From Sphingobacteriaceae bacterium (GTDB lineage Bacteria > Bacteroidota > Bacteroidia > B-17B0 > Aurantibacillaceae), in contig CANGGP010000026.1 in assembly GCA_947453445.1 (NCBI GenBank), forward strand, positions 1 to 41,672: 41,672 bases of DNA, written 5' to 3'. The translations under genes were made by a program, and so were the position numbers. Numbering within the stretch: position 1 is the stretch's first letter; the number at the start of each line of letters is the position of its first letter. The notes under the pieces are model-generated. The model had not been told where the DNA came from. It did not search any database and was given only the letters and a program-made list of their open reading frames with translations. Shown here piece by piece: positions 33,484 to 41,672 of the stretch.

Positions 33484-34584
33484 ATGCGGTATTTTTACAG
33501 CATGATTAGCACAGCAAACCAGCAAGCCCCACTTCCTTACGTTAAAGGCAGAGGCGCCCAATTCAACAGTCCTTCACGTTTTTCAAAAATTAACAGTGAA
33601 TTGATTATCAGCGATGATTTAAGTGTCGATTTTAATCAAAAGGTCAAAACCCAATTGATTTATACCATGGCCAAAACAGCCATCAACAAGGTTGAGAGCA
33701 GTGATTTGGGTTTTTCTTATTCCCTGAATCCATACCAAGGTTGTGAACATGGTTGTGTGTATTGTTATGCCCGAAACACCCATGAATACTGGGGTTATAG
33801 TGCCGGGTTGGATTTTGAACAAAAAATTTTGGTAAAACGAAATCTCATTGCTGCCCTCGAAAAACAATTCAGTCAAAAATCTTGGAAGGCAAAGCCGATT
33901 TTACTTTCAGGAAATACCGATTGTTACCAGCCGATTGAAAGGGAATTGGGGTTAACCCGAAAAGTTTTACAAACCTGCTTAAAATTTAAACATCCGGTTG
34001 CCATCATCACCAAAAATGCCTTGATCAAGCGCGACATGGATGTGCTAAAAGCATTGGCTGAACACAATTTGGTGCATGTGATGATGTCAATCACCGGTCA
34101 AGATGAGCACTTACGCCGTGCCCTCGAACCCCGAACCAGCACATTTATGCAAAAAATTGAAACCATTCAGTCCTTGGCCGAAAATGGAATTCCGGTTGGT
34201 GTGATGGTTGCTCCGATTATTCCTGGATTAAACAGCCAACAAATACCTGAAATATTATTGGCAGCAGGCAGGGTAGGTGCCACAAGTGCCGGCATGACCA
34301 TGGTGCGATTAAACGGGTCGGTTGAACCGCTGTTCAAAGATTGGTTGCTAAAGAATTTCCCCGATCGTGCTGATAAAGTATGGAGTCAAATTTGTGAAAC
34401 ACATGGGGGCAAAGTAAACGATAGCCGACCGGGTGTGCGCATGCGCGGCGAAGGCAAGTTGGCGGATTCTATTCAAAGGCTATTTACCCTTTCTAAGGAC
34501 CGATTTATCAAATCAAAAGCATTTGAATTTAATTGCAGCGATTTTAATTACAAGGCCGGCAAAGCCCAATTGACATTATTTTAA
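33484..34584 (+). CDS. Radical SAM protein, SPL-like PA0069/Rv2578c family
   Basis: 366 residues. The [4Fe-4S]/SAM motif CxxxCxxC is C87-x3-C91-x2-C94 in GCEHGCVYCYARNTH. The preceding SYSLNPYQ and following HEYWG, then LSGNTDCYQPIERELGLTRK and MSITGQDEHLRRALEPR, are characteristic of the SplB-related PA0069 family. Its reaction is not established; a DNA- or nucleotide-repair role is often inferred from the spore photoproduct lyase relationship. ATG at 33484 was used; M7 (33502) is an alternative. It stands alone, separated from the divergent operon by 367 bases and from the next gene by 68. Confidence 0.88.
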   Translation: MRYFYSMISTANQQAPLPYVKGRGAQFNSPSRFSKINSELIISDDLSVDFNQKVKTQLIYTMAKTAINKVESSDLGFSYSLNPYQGCEHGCVYCYARNTHEYWGYSAGLDFEQKILVKRNLIAALEKQFSQKSWKAKPILLSGNTDCYQPIERELGLTRKVLQTCLKFKHPVAIITKNALIKRDMDVLKALAEHNLVHVMMSITGQDEHLRRALEPRTSTFMQKIETIQSLAENGIPVGVMVAPIIPGLNSQQIPEILLAAGRVGATSAGMTMVRLNGSVEPLFKDWLLKNFPDRADKVWSQICETHGGKVNDSRPGVRMRGEGKLADSIQRLFTLSKDRFIKSKAFEFNCSDFNYKAGKAQLTLF

Positions 34585-34634
34585 TTTTGATTTCCTGATT
34601 TATAGCTTGGCTTAAAAGCTGCTGAGATTACGCT

Positions 34635-34642
34635 TATATTTG
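34635..34642 (+). promoter_or_regulatory. Candidate -7 box for the 34653-37487 genes
   Basis: TATATTTG matches TAnnTTTG and ends 10 bases before the ATG at 34653, so the transcript would have almost no leader. A TTG at 34607-34609 could be the -33 element, though its spacing is slightly long. Confidence 0.42.
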
Positions 34643-34652
34643 TAATTCAATC

Positions 34653-35165
34653 ATGCGTTTAAGCCATATCAGTTTTAGTCCGCTTCGCCTTTTAGGTATC
34701 TTGGTTTTGTTCACACAATTGGGATTAAATGCCCAGTCTAAAAAATTGCCCCAACCCACCTTAAGTGATGCCGAAAATTTAACCAAACAATGCGTGCAAA
34801 GCCTAACGAACAACGATTCTCTTTTATTTAAACAACTCTTTTTACTCGATACAACTGCCAATATTGAGCGAGGTACCCGCGAGATGATTCAAAACCGCAT
34901 GGTGTACGCCAATTTCGATGAGTTAAAATCAAAACTCATCACAACAAACGGCAAAATAAGCGATATGAAAGCGCTTACAACAGTGCCCATTAAATACAAA
35001 GACGCAAAAACAAAGAAAAAGAAATTTATTTACCATGTACAAACATCCTTTCAGGTGCAAAGCAATACAATGATTTTTTTGGATTTCCCCTGCATTTATC
35101 AAAACAATCAATTGCGCCTTATTGCAGCAGTATCAATCAACGAAGTGGTGCAGGCTACCGAATAA
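34653..35165 (+). CDS. Exported hypothetical protein
   Basis: 170 residues. A signal peptide (about 1-27, ends LGLNAQS) is followed by a mature domain of about 140 residues with no family I recognise. It has a helical first part (LSDAENLTKQCVQSLTNNDS), a Lys-rich turn (KYKDAKTKKKKF) and beta strands at the end (YHVQTSFQVQ, LRLIAAVSINEVV). The overall feel resembles NTF2-like or Cif-like exported proteins, but no motif proves this. It is nine bases upstream of the OmpA-domain gene and probably shares its transcript. Confidence 0.7.
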   Translation: MRLSHISFSPLRLLGILVLFTQLGLNAQSKKLPQPTLSDAENLTKQCVQSLTNNDSLLFKQLFLLDTTANIERGTREMIQNRMVYANFDELKSKLITTNGKISDMKALTTVPIKYKDAKTKKKKFIYHVQTSFQVQSNTMIFLDFPCIYQNNQLRLIAAVSINEVVQATE

Positions 35166-35174
35166 TTTATTCAC

Positions 35175-36041
35175 ATGAAAAAAATACTCATCCTACTCAG
35201 CATTTGTGCAAGTTTTTTTAACAGCTTGGCACAGAACAATGCTTTAAACCTTTATTTTGAAATCAATCAAATTGAGTCAGATCAAAATTATGCCAAACTC
35301 GACTCTTTTTTAAATACCTTGAAAGTAAAAAGTGTGAATGTGCGACTTGTTGGTTATGCCGATTTTTTATCGAACAACGAATATAACTTGGCACTTTCAA
35401 AAAATAGGGCAGAGCACATAAAAGCGCATTTGGCAAAACGCAGCAAAGAGCCGCATGTAAATGTGTTAAGTTGCACCGGCAAAGGCGAAGCGCAAAGTGT
35501 TGACAACAATAATCCCCTTGGTGAAGCAAAACAACGACGTGTTGAAATGCTGCTTGAAAATGCCAGTTCGAATAACAATGTCAATACCCGTCCTGTTCAA
35601 ATTGAAGCCCCTCCAGCTGAAGTAAAACCCGAATTGGTGGCCGGTAAAAAATTAATTGATATACAAATCGGACAAAGCATTGAATTACATGGCGTAAGTT
35701 TTGTGCCGGGCAAACACATTATTTTGGATGCATCGATACCGGTACTATTTGATTTATTGGAAACTTTAAAGCAAAATCCAAAGGTGAAAATTGAAATTCA
35801 AGGCCATGTTTGTTGCATTGAAGACAGTAAAGAAGATGCCTTGGACTACGGCACCGGTGAACGCATTTTATCGGTAAACCGCGCCAAAGCGGTATTTGAT
35901 TTTTTAATTAAAAATGGCATCGATCGCACAAGGCTTAAATACAGGGGCTTCGGTCACAAACATCCGAAAGTGTCGCCTGAAACTTCGCCGGATGATGAAC
36001 AAATGAACCGTCGCGTGGAAATTATGCTGATTGAAAAGTAA
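35175..36041 (+). CDS. Exported protein with two OmpA-like domains
   Basis: 288 residues. Signal peptide about 1-19 (ends NSLAQ). Domain 1 (about 24-130) has LYFEINQIESDQNYAKLDSF, VRLVGYADFLSNNEYNLALS with N.R.E and a closing QRRVEMLLE. Domain 2 (about 160-286) has IEIQGHVCCIEDSKEDAL, LSVNRAKAVFDFLIKNGID, RGFGHKHP and NRRVEIMLIE. Both keep the NxxLSxxRA..v..(R)RVe pattern that binds peptidoglycan. There is no barrel domain, so this may be a periplasmic or lipid-free cell-wall anchor protein. A Pro/Glu linker (about 138-155) separates the domains. Confidence 0.85.
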   Translation: MKKILILLSICASFFNSLAQNNALNLYFEINQIESDQNYAKLDSFLNTLKVKSVNVRLVGYADFLSNNEYNLALSKNRAEHIKAHLAKRSKEPHVNVLSCTGKGEAQSVDNNNPLGEAKQRRVEMLLENASSNNNVNTRPVQIEAPPAEVKPELVAGKKLIDIQIGQSIELHGVSFVPGKHIILDASIPVLFDLLETLKQNPKVKIEIQGHVCCIEDSKEDALDYGTGERILSVNRAKAVFDFLIKNGIDRTRLKYRGFGHKHPKVSPETSPDDEQMNRRVEIMLIEK

Positions 36042-36080
36042 GTCATTTTTTTACTCACATTTTAGATTTAACTTCATAGC

Positions 36081-37487
36081 ATGAAAGTAAAATTTATTGG
36101 TGCCACCGAAAGTGTAACCGGCAGTAAGCACCTCATTATAACCAATAAAGGCAAACAAATTCTTCTCGATTGCGGCTTATACCAAGGCATGGGCAAAGAA
36201 ACAGATGTGTTGAACCACGATTTGGGAATTGAGCCTTCTGATATTGAAGCAGTGATTTTGTCGCATGCCCACATCGATCATTCGGGTAACTTGCCCCTGT
36301 TGGTAAAGGAAGGTTTTAACGGCAAAATTTATTGCACCGAAGCCACTTACGATGTTTGTGAAATTTTGTTGATGGACAGTGCGCACATTCATGAAAGTGA
36401 TGTGCGTTTTATCAATAAACGCCGCGAGAAAAATAATTTGGCACCCATCAAACCGCTATACAACAGCAAAGATGCCGAGCGCTGTTTAAAACGATTTAAA
36501 CCCATTCCTTTTAACACCGAGTTTTTTTTAAACGACGAAATATCATTTCAATTTACAGAAGTTGGTCATATCACTGGTGCTGCAGCCATCAACATCACTT
36601 CACATGAAACAGAAAGCCAAACCAAATTGTGTTTTACAGGGGATGTGGGACGTTACACCGATTTGTTGCTCAAAGGCCCGCAAGCCTTTCCGCAAGCCGA
36701 TTACATCATCTGCGAATCAACTTACGGCGACCGTTTGCATGACCGTACTGAAGATGCCGAAAAGAAATTATTGGATGTGGTGAACCGCACCTGTGTGGTG
36801 AAAAAAGGAAAACTCATTATTCCAGCTTTCAGTTTAGGGCGCACCCAAGAAATTGTATACGCTTTGGATAAATTTAAAAACCAAGGTTTGTTGCCCGAAA
36901 TAAAAATTTTTGTCGATAGCCCTCTATCAACCAGTGCTACCAATATTGTCCGAAAGCACTCTGAATGTTTTAATGAAAGTTTACGTGAGTACATTAAAAC
37001 CGATCCCGATCCTTTTGGATTCAACAACCTCACCTATGTGCAAGATGCAACTGAATCAAAAGCCATCAACGATTTAAAAGAGCCTTGCATTATTATTTCC
37101 GCATCAGGCATGTGTGATGCAGGTAGAGTGAAACACCATTTGCGATACAGTATTGAAGATGAACGTAACACCGTGTTAATGGTGGGATACTGTTCACCAA
37201 GCACACTGGGCGCCAAACTTATGTCGGGACAAAAACAGGTACGCATTTTTGGTGATTTTTTTGATGTAAAAGCCGAAATTGAAGTGATTCATTCCTACAG
37301 TGCCCATGCTGATTATGAAGAACTCATGAAGTTTTTATCTTGTCAAGATAAATCAAAAATAAAGTCCTTGTTTTTGGTACACGGTGAAGATGAATCCAAA
37401 AAAGTATTCAAAGCCACCCTTCAAAAAAATGATTACCACAATGTCATCATCCCCGGTGCCGGCGATGTGTTTGATTTGTATGCTTAA
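36081..37487 (+). CDS. Beta-CASP metallo-beta-lactamase-fold RNase-like protein
   Basis: 468 residues. The MBL motif is SHAHIDHSG (H62, H64, D66, H67), with additional ligands in EVGHITGAAA and CFTGDVGRY. The beta-CASP domain is visible as STYGDR, IIPAFSLGRTQEIVYAL and ISASGMCDAGRVKHHL. The C-terminal RMMBL segment reads SYSAHADYEELMKFL with VHGE. These are features of CPSF73/RNase J-like nucleases acting on RNA 5' or internal sites; a housekeeping RNA-processing role is likely. It follows the OmpA gene by 39 bases and ends three bases from the convergent AraC gene. Confidence 0.88.
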   Translation: MKVKFIGATESVTGSKHLIITNKGKQILLDCGLYQGMGKETDVLNHDLGIEPSDIEAVILSHAHIDHSGNLPLLVKEGFNGKIYCTEATYDVCEILLMDSAHIHESDVRFINKRREKNNLAPIKPLYNSKDAERCLKRFKPIPFNTEFFLNDEISFQFTEVGHITGAAAINITSHETESQTKLCFTGDVGRYTDLLLKGPQAFPQADYIICESTYGDRLHDRTEDAEKKLLDVVNRTCVVKKGKLIIPAFSLGRTQEIVYALDKFKNQGLLPEIKIFVDSPLSTSATNIVRKHSECFNESLREYIKTDPDPFGFNNLTYVQDATESKAINDLKEPCIIISASGMCDAGRVKHHLRYSIEDERNTVLMVGYCSPSTLGAKLMSGQKQVRIFGDFFDVKAEIEVIHSYSAHADYEELMKFLSCQDKSKIKSLFLVHGEDESKKVFKATLQKNDYHNVIIPGAGDVFDLYA

Positions 37488-37490
37488 ATG

Positions 37491-38423
37491 CTAGGCTTGT
37501 GTACTTTGTTTAATTTGGGAGAAGTAGGCACCCGGACTTTGTCCCACATGTTTCTTAAACACCCGTGAAAAATAATTCGGATCCGAAAAACCGGCCGCAA
37601 AACATACTTCTTTTATCTTAATATCATCGGCCTGCATCAATTGTTTGGCGAATTTTATTTTTTCGTGCAAAATCATTTGGTTAGGGGCCATGCCAAATTC
37701 ATTGGTAAATGTGCGGTAAAACACCGACTTACTCATGCAGGCAATATTGCTAAGCTGCTTGGCGCTGATGCCAACGGTGATGTTGCGACGAATATAATCC
37801 ACCACCGCTTTAAAACGTTGGTTTACTTTGCTATTGCCTAAGTCATGGTAATCAATGTCGCGCACATTTTGCAAACGCATGATGGCCAAAATCAATTCCT
37901 TTAATTTTAGATCTACCAAAATATCCTTCATGGGATCATTGCTTGAAAAAATATGAATCAATCTTGTGCCGAGTTTGGCGATTTGTTCATCGTTTTGTAA
38001 AAACAACAAATTCAAATTTATATCCCACTGACTACCAAGTTCTTTTTGCTTGGGAATAGTTTCATTGATGTACTCCAATTGTTTTTGTAAATAAGCATTT
38101 TCAATTACCAGAGCCGTGCATTGGGTGGGATTGGCTTTGTTGGCCTCCGGGAAATTAATGCACATCTGTTCATCAGCCTGAACCATAAAGGTTTCGCCCG
38201 GAATATAATTTAAGTAATCATTTTCTCCCATGCGCAGAATTTTTTTTCCGCGTAACATCGAGGTCACGGTAAAACCGCCAAAGCTTAACTTGATGTTTTC
38301 GGCCGGCTTATGCGTTTCGAAAATATTTAATTCACAACGGTTTAAAGTAAAGGTGGTTCTTTGTTCCACCTCGGTCTTTAATCGCTCCGGATTTGTTGTA
38401 TCAAACTGTCCTAATTTGTACAT
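37491..38423 (-). CDS. AraC-family transcriptional regulator
   Basis: 310 residues. The N-terminal ligand-sensing region (about 1-190) resembles AraC-binding-like cupin modules (LSFGGFTVTSMLRGKK, GENDYLNYIPGETFMV). The C-terminal double HTH (about 210-305) reads ISAKQLSNIACMSKSVFYRT, then IKEVCFAAGFSDPNYFSRVF and KKHVGQSPGAYF. It is divergent from the aldehyde dehydrogenase gene across 148 bases, so it is probably its activator (inference; similar arrangements of AraC, ALDH and DUF779 are common). A TAGATTTG box lies at 38440-38447 on its strand. Confidence 0.9.
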   Translation of the reverse strand: MYKLGQFDTTNPERLKTEVEQRTTFTLNRCELNIFETHKPAENIKLSFGGFTVTSMLRGKKILRMGENDYLNYIPGETFMVQADEQMCINFPEANKANPTQCTALVIENAYLQKQLEYINETIPKQKELGSQWDINLNLLFLQNDEQIAKLGTRLIHIFSSNDPMKDILVDLKLKELILAIMRLQNVRDIDYHDLGNSKVNQRFKAVVDYIRRNITVGISAKQLSNIACMSKSVFYRTFTNEFGMAPNQMILHEKIKFAKQLMQADDIKIKEVCFAAGFSDPNYFSRVFKKHVGQSPGAYFSQIKQSTQA

Positions 38424-38439
38424 AATGATTTACTTATCT

Positions 38440-38447
38440 CAAATCTA
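38440..38447 (-). promoter_or_regulatory. Candidate -7 box for the AraC regulator gene
   Basis: TAGATTTG on the minus strand matches TAnnTTTG; predicted start of transcription is about 10 bases before the ATG. A TTTTTG lies upstream but at a short spacing. Confidence 0.4.
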
Positions 38448-38571
38448 ATAATTTCAAAACGCAAAAACTTGATTTTTATCAGTTTGGGAATTTTGTGCTA
38501 TAAGGTGGGATTTTTTTGAAGCAGTCTAAACTTTTGAATATTCACCTTGCAGCCAACTAACAAATATAAAA

Positions 38572-40074
38572 ATGGAAAATTTAGCAAAACGACCAACTTT
38601 CAAAGCCAAGTACGACAACTACATTGGCGGAAAATTCACGCCACCGGTTAAAGGTGAGTATTTCGACAACATCTCGCCAATCGATGGCAAAGTATTTACA
38701 CAAGCGGCGCGCTCAGGTAAAGAAGACATTGAATTGGCACTCGATGCCGCACACGCTGCCTTCCCAAGCTGGAGCAAAACCGCTGCCACCACACGCAGCA
38801 ACATGTTATTAAAAATTGCCCAAGTGATCGAAGACAATTTAGAATACTTGGCCATTGTTGAAACCATTGATAATGGTAAAGCCATTCGCGAAACACGCGC
38901 AGCCGATTTACCGCTGGTGGTAGATCATTTCCGCTATTTTGCAGGTGTGATCAGAGCCGAAGAAGGTACCATATCTGAACACGATGAACACACTGTAAGC
39001 ATTAATTTACATGAACCATTGGGGGTTGTAGGACAAATTATTCCTTGGAACTTCCCATTGTTAATGGCCACTTGGAAAATTGCACCGGCATTGGCTGCAG
39101 GCTGCTGTACCATTGTAAAACCGGCTGAACAAACACCAACATCCATCATGTGTTTAATGGAATTAATTGGTGATATTTTACCGCCGGGTGTACTAAACGT
39201 TGTGACAGGTTTTGGTCCTGAAGCCGGCAAACCATTGGCCACTTCAACCAGAGTAAACAAAGTAGCCTTTACCGGCGAAACCACTACCGGTCGCTTAATC
39301 ATGCAATATGCGTCTGAAAACTTAATTCCTGTAACCATGGAATTGGGCGGTAAATCACCAAACATTTTTTTCCCTTCAGTAGCTGATGCCGATGATGCAT
39401 TTTTTGATAAAGCCATCGAAGGCGCGGTGTTGTTTGCCTTAAACCAAGGTGAAGTATGTACTTGTCCTTCGCGTATTTTGGTGCACGAAAGCATTTACGA
39501 TAAATTTATGAAGCGTGTGGTTGAACGTGTGAAGGCCATTAAAACCGGTAACCCATTGGACGGAACAGTGATGATGGGTGCACAAGCATCAAATGATCAA
39601 TACGAAAAAATTCTTTCTTACTTAAAAATCGGTAAAGAAGAAGGTGCTGAAGTTTTGGTTGGTGGCAACGCCAATAAATTATCCGGCGAGTTGGGCGGTT
39701 ATTATATCGAACCAACAGTATTAAAAGGCCACAACAAAATGCGTGTTTTCCAAGAAGAAATTTTTGGTCCCGTTGTTTGTGTTACCACTTTTAAAACCAC
39801 CGAAGAAGCCTTGGCCATTGCCAATGATACATTATACGGTTTAGGTGCTGGTGTGTGGACACGTGATGCGCATGAATTGTACACCGTACCACGCGGCATA
39901 CAAGCCGGTCGTGTTTGGGTAAATTGTTACCATGCTTATCCTGCCCATGCACCATTTGGCGGATACAAAAAATCAGGTTTTGGTCGCGAAACACACAAAA
40001 TGATGTTGTCGCATTACCGTCAAACCAAAAACATGTTGATTTCTTACAACAAAAATAAATTGGGCTTCTTCTAG
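38572..40074 (+). CDS. Aldehyde dehydrogenase (ExaC/AldB-like)
   Basis: 500 residues, the usual length. NAD(P)-dependent oxidation of short-chain aldehydes such as acetaldehyde. Catalytic set: N160 in [10 protein letters not shown]257 in [10 protein letters not shown] and the nucleophile C296 in [11 protein letters not shown]; the cofactor motif FTGETTTG is at 233-240. The end, [20 protein letters not shown], is typical of the AldB/ExaC acetaldehyde branch. Regulated most likely by the divergent AraC gene. Ends 63 bases before the DUF779 gene, with an intrinsic terminator between. Confidence 0.93.
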   Translation: MENLAKRPTFKAKYDNYIGGKFTPPVKGEYFDNISPIDGKVFTQAARSGKEDIELALDAAHAAFPSWSKTAATTRSNMLLKIAQVIEDNLEYLAIVETIDNGKAIRETRAADLPLVVDHFRYFAGVIRAEEGTISEHDEHTVSINLHEPLGVVGQIIPWNFPLLMATWKIAPALAAGCCTIVKPAEQTPTSIMCLMELIGDILPPGVLNVVTGFGPEAGKPLATSTRVNKVAFTGETTTGRLIMQYASENLIPVTMELGGKSPNIFFPSVADADDAFFDKAIEGAVLFALNQGEVCTCPSRILVHESIYDKFMKRVVERVKAIKTGNPLDGTVMMGAQASNDQYEKILSYLKIGKEEGAEVLVGGNANKLSGELGGYYIEPTVLKGHNKMRVFQEEIFGPVVCVTTFKTTEEALAIANDTLYGLGAGVWTRDAHELYTVPRGIQAGRVWVNCYHAYPAHAPFGGYKKSGFGRETHKMMLSHYRQTKNMLISYNKNKLGFF

Positions 40075-40085
40075 TCCTATCATTG

Positions 40086-40125
40086 GCCTTCCGGAAAACA
40101 TCTGTATTTTTCGGAAGGCTTTTTT
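40086..40125 (+). terminator. Intrinsic terminator after the aldehyde dehydrogenase gene
   Basis: GCCTTCCG (40086-40093) pairs with CGGAAGGC (40112-40119); AAAA and TTTT extend the stem past a bulge, and six T follow. It lies 12 bases upstream of the DUF779 start, so DUF779 expression should depend on read-through or another promoter. Confidence 0.8.
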
Positions 40126-40137
40126 ATTGCATATAAC

Positions 40138-40518
40138 ATGGCAAAAACACCACGCATATTGGCCACCCCGGCGGCATTGGATTTGATCCAAAAATTACAA
40201 ACACAGTTTGGTGATTTGATTTTTCATCAAAGCGGCGGTTGTTGCGATGGTTCATCACCCATGTGTTTTGCCAAGGGTGATTTTAAGATGGGTGGCAGTG
40301 ATGTGGGCATTGGTCATATTAATGGCTTTGAATTTTGGATGGCCAAAGACCAGTTTGAGTATTGGCAGCACACCCAACTCACTTTAGATGTGGTGCAAGG
40401 TAGGGGCTCCAGCTTTTCGATTGAAATCCCAAGTGGTTACCGCTTTATCATTCGCTCACGCATGTATAGCGAGGATGAAAGTAAAGATTTAGATGAAGTT
40501 TTTTTTGTGGAGGAATAG
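40138..40518 (+). CDS. DUF779 family protein
   Basis: 126 residues, the full family length. The Cys-rich motif SGGCCDGSSPMC near residue 35 and FWMAKDQFEYWQHTQLTLDV, then GSSFSIEIPSGYRFIIRSR, are diagnostic. Members are almost always next to ExaC/AldB-type aldehyde dehydrogenases, as here, and may bind metal or assist that enzyme; the biochemical role is not established. A strong terminator separates it from the dehydrogenase gene. Following it, 40519-40722 has no gene and holds the repeated TTTGAGCT sites. Confidence 0.9.
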   Translation: MAKTPRILATPAALDLIQKLQTQFGDLIFHQSGGCCDGSSPMCFAKGDFKMGGSDVGIGHINGFEFWMAKDQFEYWQHTQLTLDVVQGRGSSFSIEIPSGYRFIIRSRMYSEDESKDLDEVFFVEE

Positions 40519-40612
40519 GCTTGATTCAGCACTTCCTTTTTTGTAGTTCTAAATAAACAGGTTTTCAATTGCGTATAACAGCATCTTAACGGGATTTTCT
40601 TATCTTGGCAAT

Positions 40613-40712
40613 TTTGAGCTTTAAATGTTAAAATTATATTTGTAGCTCAAATATTAAGAATTTTAAGCTCATTTGTTTTGTTTTTTAGCTTTAATTTTTA
40701 TAATTTTGAGCT
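40613..40712. promoter_or_regulatory. Repeated TTTGAGCT sites upstream of the Fic gene
   Basis: TTTGAGCT occurs at 40613-40620 and 40705-40712, its complement AGCTCAAA at 40644-40651, and a near copy AGCTCATT at 40666-40673. Flanks are A/T-rich and similar (AATTTTGAGCT). The last copy ends 10 bases before the ATG at 40723, a natural place for a repressor to block initiation. The winged-helix domain of the Fic protein itself is the obvious candidate binder (inference). Confidence 0.5.
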
Positions 40713-40722
40713 ATAATTTAAA

Positions 40723-41672
40723 ATGACTGATTTTAAAGCCAATATTCAATTGCTGGTTGGATACCTGAATGAAAACCCCGGTCTTTCTTCAAAGGAGATT
40801 TATGATGCTTCGGGTATTGACAAATTGATCAGTTATGCCACCTTAAAAAGAGTCTTGCAAAGTCTGCTCGAAAAGCAATACATCTCCACTAACGGAAAAG
40901 GAAAAGGGACCAAATATTTTTTAAGTAAAGCATATGCCATCCTTTCGGAAGTTGATGTGGAAGCTTATTTCAAAAAGGAAATTGACGAAAGGGACATACA
41001 TCGATTTTTTAATCATGATTTGATCAAAGGAATCTTAAACAAAATAGATGTTTTTTCCCCGAAGGAATTGCAACAACTTGAAACACTTCAAAATATATTT
41101 AAGGAAAAACTGTCTAAATTATCTAATGATGCTTACAGGAATGATTTGGAAAGATTGGCCATTGATTTAAGTTGGAAGTCTTCGCAAATAGAAGGGAATA
41201 CCTATTCATTATTAGAGACAGAAAATCTGCTCAAAGACAAATTAACGGCGGCAGGCAAAACAAAAGATGAAGCCGTGATGCTGTTAAACCATAAAGATGC
41301 CATCGATTTTATTATATCTCAAGCGGATTATATTCAACCGCTTACCGTTCGTGCCATTGAGGATATACATAGTTTATTGATAAAAGAACTCAGGGTTGAT
41401 AGAAATATCCGCACAAGCAGTGTTGGCATTTCAGGCACAAACTACCGTCCAATTGATAATACCTTTCAAATACGTGAAGCATTGGAAGAAATGTGTGGCT
41501 TAATCAACTTGAAAGAAAATGCTTTTGAAAAGGCATTCTTGGCCTTGATGCTGATTTCATACATACAACCGTTTAATGATGGCAACAAAAGAACAGCCAG
41601 GATTATCGCCAATGCCATCCTTTTAAATAATCATATTTGTCCGCTTTCCTTTAGAACCGTTGACGCCGGTGA
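40723..41672 (+). CDS. Winged-helix/Fic-domain protein with a Gln in place of the Fic-motif His (partial)
   Basis: At least 316 residues; the frame runs off the right edge. An N-terminal winged-helix domain (about 1-75: LVGYLNENPGLSSKEIYDAS, ATLKRVLQSLLEKQYI) precedes a Fic domain. An inhibitory motif, SSQIEGN (S153-E157-G158), lies N-terminal to the Fic core, as in class II Fic proteins. The core motif reads YIQPFNDGNKRTARI (281-291), so the catalytic His of HPFxxGNxRxxR is Gln282 (codon CAA). The phosphate-binding G-N-x-R and the last Arg are kept. AMP transfer is therefore doubtful for this protein; a role as a DNA-binding, nucleotide-sensing regulator is possible. Nothing can be said of the missing C-terminus. 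Confidence 0.88.
   Translation, partial: MTDFKANIQLLVGYLNENPGLSSKEIYDASGIDKLISYATLKRVLQSLLEKQYISTNGKGKGTKYFLSKAYAILSEVDVEAYFKKEIDERDIHRFFNHDLIKGILNKIDVFSPKELQQLETLQNIFKEKLSKLSNDAYRNDLERLAIDLSWKSSQIEGNTYSLLETENLLKDKLTAAGKTKDEAVMLLNHKDAIDFIISQADYIQPLTVRAIEDIHSLLIKELRVDRNIRTSSVGISGTNYRPIDNTFQIREALEEMCGLINLKENAFEKAFLALMLISYIQPFNDGNKRTARIIANAILLNNHICPLSFRTVDAG

Noticed and set aside
33484-34584. Radical SAM gene as the missing modifying enzyme for the PqqD-like protein
   Set aside because: It is on the opposite strand, separated by the whole front half of the operon, and belongs to the SPL-like PA0069 family that is usually stand-alone.

Overview
The window comes from a member of the Bacteroidota. 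The evidence is a cell-surface protein with a type IX secretion (T9SS) C-terminal sorting domain plus a decayed second copy of such a domain, FISUMP and LamG surface proteins, LytTR regulators, hybrid kinases, and several TAnnTTTG -7 promoter boxes. Base composition is AT-rich. I would not name a genus. No tRNA, rRNA, CRISPR array, transposase or prophage was seen.

Layout. (1) 1-4450, minus strand: a small membrane-anchored protein, then dabA and dabB (partial, runs off the left edge), an energy-coupled inorganic-carbon uptake pair. (2) 4528-9353, minus strand: a nucleotide-sugar cassette (RmlC-like epimerase, SDR reductase, RfbF, RfbG, RfbH) predicted to make a CDP-3,6-dideoxyhexose, interrupted by a long palindromic intergenic repeat at 7781-7919. 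(3) 9459-11402: a LamG/Ig-repeat T9SS cargo protein. (4) 11507-15885, plus strand: a four-gene glycosylation operon (GT2, polyprenyl-phosphate GT2, sugar epimerase, GT39-like integral membrane transferase). (5) 15909-22256: accessory genes: an XRE regulator beside a T9SS-domain remnant, a FISUMP lipoprotein with an S41 peptidase, an alpha/beta hydrolase, a VWA lipoprotein, and two tandem META-domain proteins.

(6) 22264-33116, minus strand: the most interesting region. Ten tightly packed genes look like one transcription unit: TPR protein, LytTR regulator, REC-only regulator, CHASE3 hybrid kinase, PqqD-like protein, ATP-grasp ligase, DapDC-like PLP decarboxylase, urea-transporter/M23 fusion, TPR/outer-membrane barrel protein, second LytTR regulator. 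The central genes look like a small biosynthetic and transport module for a modified amino acid or peptide, wrapped in its own signalling genes. The upstream leader carries two strong hairpins.

(7) 33484-37487, plus strand: a radical SAM protein, then an exported protein, a double OmpA-domain protein and a beta-CASP metallo-beta-lactamase protein. (8) 37491-40518: an AraC regulator divergent from an aldehyde dehydrogenase and its DUF779 partner. (9) 40613-41672: a winged-helix/Fic protein (truncated by the window edge) whose catalytic-motif His is Gln, preceded by repeated TTTGAGCT sites.

Functions are assigned from motifs and family knowledge read by eye; no database search was run.
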